Translations under genes and position numbers: made by a program
Notes under the pieces: model-generated
Databases searched by the model: none
Seen by the model: the letters and a program-made list of their open reading frames with translations, nothing else
What the model was told of the DNA's origin: nothing
NCBI GenBank assembly: GCA_020846515.1
Contig: JADLDX010000430.1
Location: 1 to 7,563, forward strand
DNA: 7,563 bases
Origin: Pirellulaceae bacterium
GTDB taxonomy: Bacteria; Planctomycetota; Planctomycetia; Pirellulales; Pirellulaceae
Direction: 5' to 3'
In this document: in pieces, positions 6,202 to 7,563 of the stretch
How positions within the stretch are numbered: the first letter of the stretch is position 1
How the letters are laid out: each line of letters opens with the position of its first letter

Positions 6202-7218
6202 ATGACCCAACCAACTCCCTTGAACCTCTTGGCACCTGTCGGCCCAACGGTCGATCAGTCGTTCACTTTTGGTATCCAGCCCCAACCCGCCGAAACGGCT
6301 ACGGTCGCGGGTGTGTTCCAGTCGTCGGCTTCACCTGCACTGCCGCACGCGGCAGAACCCGTACCCATAGCCACATCGCCCGCTGCGTTACCAGTGCCTG
6401 CGGTGCCATCCCCGGCTTTGCCCGAGCCTGTCGATTCAAAGCCGCCAGTATCGTTGCCAGATGTTCCCACCACACGTGTATGGGGCCTGGACTTTGCGAT
6501 TGTCAACATGCAGGACGTGATTGAACGCGCGGATAAAATCATTGCGGCGCGGGAATGTCGTTACTTTATTACTGCCAATCTCAACTACTTGATGCTCAGT
6601 TCCCAGCACCTCGATTTGGGACAAATCAACACCGATGCCGATCTGAACATCGCTGATGGTTTCCCGATTGTCTGGCGCAGTCGTTTAACATTTCGAAGAC
6701 TGCCCGGTCGAGTCGCTGGTTCGGACCTGATTCTCGAATTGGCGAGATTATCCGCCGAGCGCGGTTATCGCATGTTCTTTTTGGGTGCAGCACCGGGAGT
6801 GGCCCAGAAAGCCGCGGAGAAACTGCAGGAGATGTTCCCCGAGTTGCAAGTGGCCGGAACCTGTGCCCCGCCATTCCGCACGCTGAGCGACGCGGAACAA
6901 AACGAATTGCATGAGCATATTCGTTCGTCCCGACCCGACATACTCTTAGTCGCCTTCGGTCAACCCAAAGGCGAACGCTGGATTCACGACCATCATCAAA
7001 AGCTGGGGGTGCCACTGAGCATCCAACTCGGTGCCTCGTTCGATTTCCTGGCTGGCACGGCGCGTCGAGCGCCTACCATTTGGCAATTCTTGGGTTGCGA
7101 ATGGTTGTACCGTTCCATATGCGAACCCAAACGACTGGCCCCACGTTACCTACGCAACATTGCCTTCTTGCTTCGCAGTCTGCTGAGCGATCTAAGATTC
7201 ATCGGCGTCTGGCGCTGA
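6202..7218 (+). CDS. WecG/TagA/CpsF family (GT26) glycosyltransferase with Pro/Ala-rich N-terminal extension
   Basis: The family transfers a UDP-activated aminosugar (ManNAc or ManNAcA) to a lipid-linked disaccharide at the inner face of the membrane, in wall or surface polymer synthesis. The donor here is not known. From the ATG at 6202 the protein has 338 residues. About 1-90 is Pro/Ala/Val-rich and probably disordered. The GT domain is about 92-300: TANLNYLML (124-132), ADGFPIVW (151-158), RVAGSDL (170-176), GYRMFFLGAAPG (188-199), DILLVAFGQPKGERWI (246-261) and GASFDFLAGTARRAP (277-291). The C-terminal membrane appendage WLYRSICEPKRLAPRYLRN follows. T124, D152, R170 and Q254 have the same spacing as the TagA residues I recall as catalytic (T37, D65, R83, Q167). 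A TTG at 6139 would add 21 residues with no support. No other polysaccharide gene is in view. Confidence 0.88.
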   Translation: MTQPTPLNLLAPVGPTVDQSFTFGIQPQPAETATVAGVFQSSASPALPHAAEPVPIATSPAALPVPAVPSPALPEPVDSKPPVSLPDVPTTRVWGLDFAIVNMQDVIERADKIIAARECRYFITANLNYLMLSSQHLDLGQINTDADLNIADGFPIVWRSRLTFRRLPGRVAGSDLILELARLSAERGYRMFFLGAAPGVAQKAAEKLQEMFPELQVAGTCAPPFRTLSDAEQNELHEHIRSSRPDILLVAFGQPKGERWIHDHHQKLGVPLSIQLGASFDFLAGTARRAPTIWQFLGCEWLYRSICEPKRLAPRYLRNIAFLLRSLLSDLRFIGVWR

Positions 7219-7255
7219 CACCGTAGACGATTCGCTCCGCGACTCGTCCAGTTTT
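7219..7255. other. Flank carrying an inverted partial copy of the downstream element's core
   Basis: Bases 7231-7248 (ttcgctccgcgactcgtc) are close to the reverse complement of 7372-7388 inside the fold-back element, differing only over the central three to four bases. The fragment may be a remnant of another, inverted unit lying between the glycosyltransferase stop and the complete element. Nothing coding is seen. Confidence 0.4.
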
Positions 7256-7288
7256 CGCTGCTGCTGCGCAGCAGCAGCAGCAGCAGCA
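7256..7288. repeat. CTG/CAG trinucleotide palindrome
   Basis: A run of CTG repeats meets a run of CAG repeats head to head. Bases 7257-7267 (gctgctgctgc) are perfectly complementary to 7268-7278, a 22-base palindrome with no spacer. The CAG run continues to 7286, six units in all. It lies 38 bases after the glycosyltransferase stop and directly abuts the fold-back element. It could form a tight hairpin at the end of the transcript, or be a slippage-prone microsatellite. Confidence 0.75.
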
Positions 7289-7480
7289 CTAACCCTCCCA
7301 AGCGCAGCTTAGGGAGGGTCGAAAATCACGCCTTCAGCGTAGATTTTCGGGGAGGGTGCGTGCGACGCACAGACGAGTCCGCAGCGAAGTACTTCGTGCC
7401 TTGGTTAGTCGAGGCGAGCCCCCTCCCCGACTGAGCTGACGCCAGTCGACCCTCCCACTGCTACGCAGCGGGAGGGTTAG
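7289..7480. repeat. 192-base fold-back element with 11-bp terminal inverted repeats, first unit of a tandem
   Basis: It starts with ctaaccctccc (7289-7299) and ends with the exact reverse complement gggagggttag (7470-7480). Each end is itself a hairpin module. On the left, accctccc-aagc pairs with gctt-A-gggagggt (7292-7319, loop gca). On the right, accctccc and gggagggt enclose ctgc/gcag around the loop tac (7449-7477), with one A-C mismatch. A second internal hairpin, cgaaaatc-acgc with gcgt-A-gattttcg (7320-7349), carries a bulged A at the same place as the left module. Further inside are a hairpin at 7356-7370, the 12-base palindrome cgaagtacttcg (7385-7396), and a stem gactg/cagtc (7429-7447). 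No open frame of note exists. No target-site duplication is visible. It is MITE-like or REP/BIME-like, but no known family is recognised. Confidence 0.75.
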
Positions 7481-7482
7481 AA

Positions 7483-7563
7483 CTAACCCTCCCAAGCGCA
7501 GCTTAGGGAGGGTCGAAAATCACGCCTTCAGCGTAGATTTTCGGGGAGGGTGTGTGCGCCGCA
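7483..7563. repeat. Second copy of the fold-back element, truncated by window edge
   Basis: Bases 7482-7563 match 7288-7369 with two mismatches in 82 positions; the first 71 are identical. The differences fall at 7553 (T for C) and 7559 (C for A). Only AA (7481-7482) separates it from the end of the first unit, so the tandem period is 194 bases. The junction itself (gggagggttag-aa-ctaaccctccc, 7470-7493) is an 11-bp inverted repeat that can fold into a hairpin. How many more copies follow cannot be seen. Confidence 0.85.

Noticed and set aside
7289..7563. Insertion sequence or transposon with terminal inverted repeats
   Set aside because: The unit is 192 bases, encodes no transposase, and shows no clear target-site duplication. 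It is kept as a repeat element rather than an IS.

Overview
The window looks like a piece of a planctomycete chromosome, most likely from the Pirellulaceae (Rhodopirellula-like). That placement is an inference from style: moderately GC-rich DNA, almost no Shine-Dalgarno sites, a long Pro/Ser/Asn-rich coiled-coil envelope protein with no obvious relatives, a sulfatase-fold protein, and hairpin-rich intergenic repeats. No rRNA or other firm phylogenetic marker is present.

Layout. Bases 1-1041 hold the 3' three quarters of miaB (tRNA A37 methylthiotransferase), open at the left edge. A strong hairpin follows. Next come a small HExxH integral-membrane metalloprotease of M50 type (1162-1875) and, 38 bases later, a long-form Sua5/YrdC threonylcarbamoyl-AMP synthase (1914-2861). 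These three genes run in one direction; miaB and sua5 both serve modification of tRNA position 37. A gene-free stretch with short tandem repeats (2862-3171) separates them from a putative lipoprotein with a coiled coil, a long disordered linker and a C-terminal beta-rich domain (3172-4533). A minus-strand gene converges on it (4659-5897). It encodes a sulfatase/alkaline-phosphatase-fold protein that appears to have lost its formylglycine and metal-binding residues. The divergent intergenic region (5898-6201) carries a cluster of REP-like hairpins with GTAG at their foot. A WecG/TagA/CpsF (GT26) glycosyltransferase with an unusual Pro/Ala-rich N-terminal extension follows (6202-7218).

The last 345 bases contain no gene. 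They hold a CTG/CAG palindrome and then a 192-base fold-back element (7289-7480) with 11-base perfect terminal inverted repeats and several bulged hairpins. A second copy starts two bases later (7483) and runs off the right edge, giving a tandem period of 194 bases.

There is no clear defence system, prophage, CRISPR array, tRNA or rRNA here. The most interesting items are the 194-base tandem fold-back element, the GTAG-type REP cluster in a divergent promoter region, the degenerate sulfatase-like protein, and the miaB/protease/sua5 neighbourhood.
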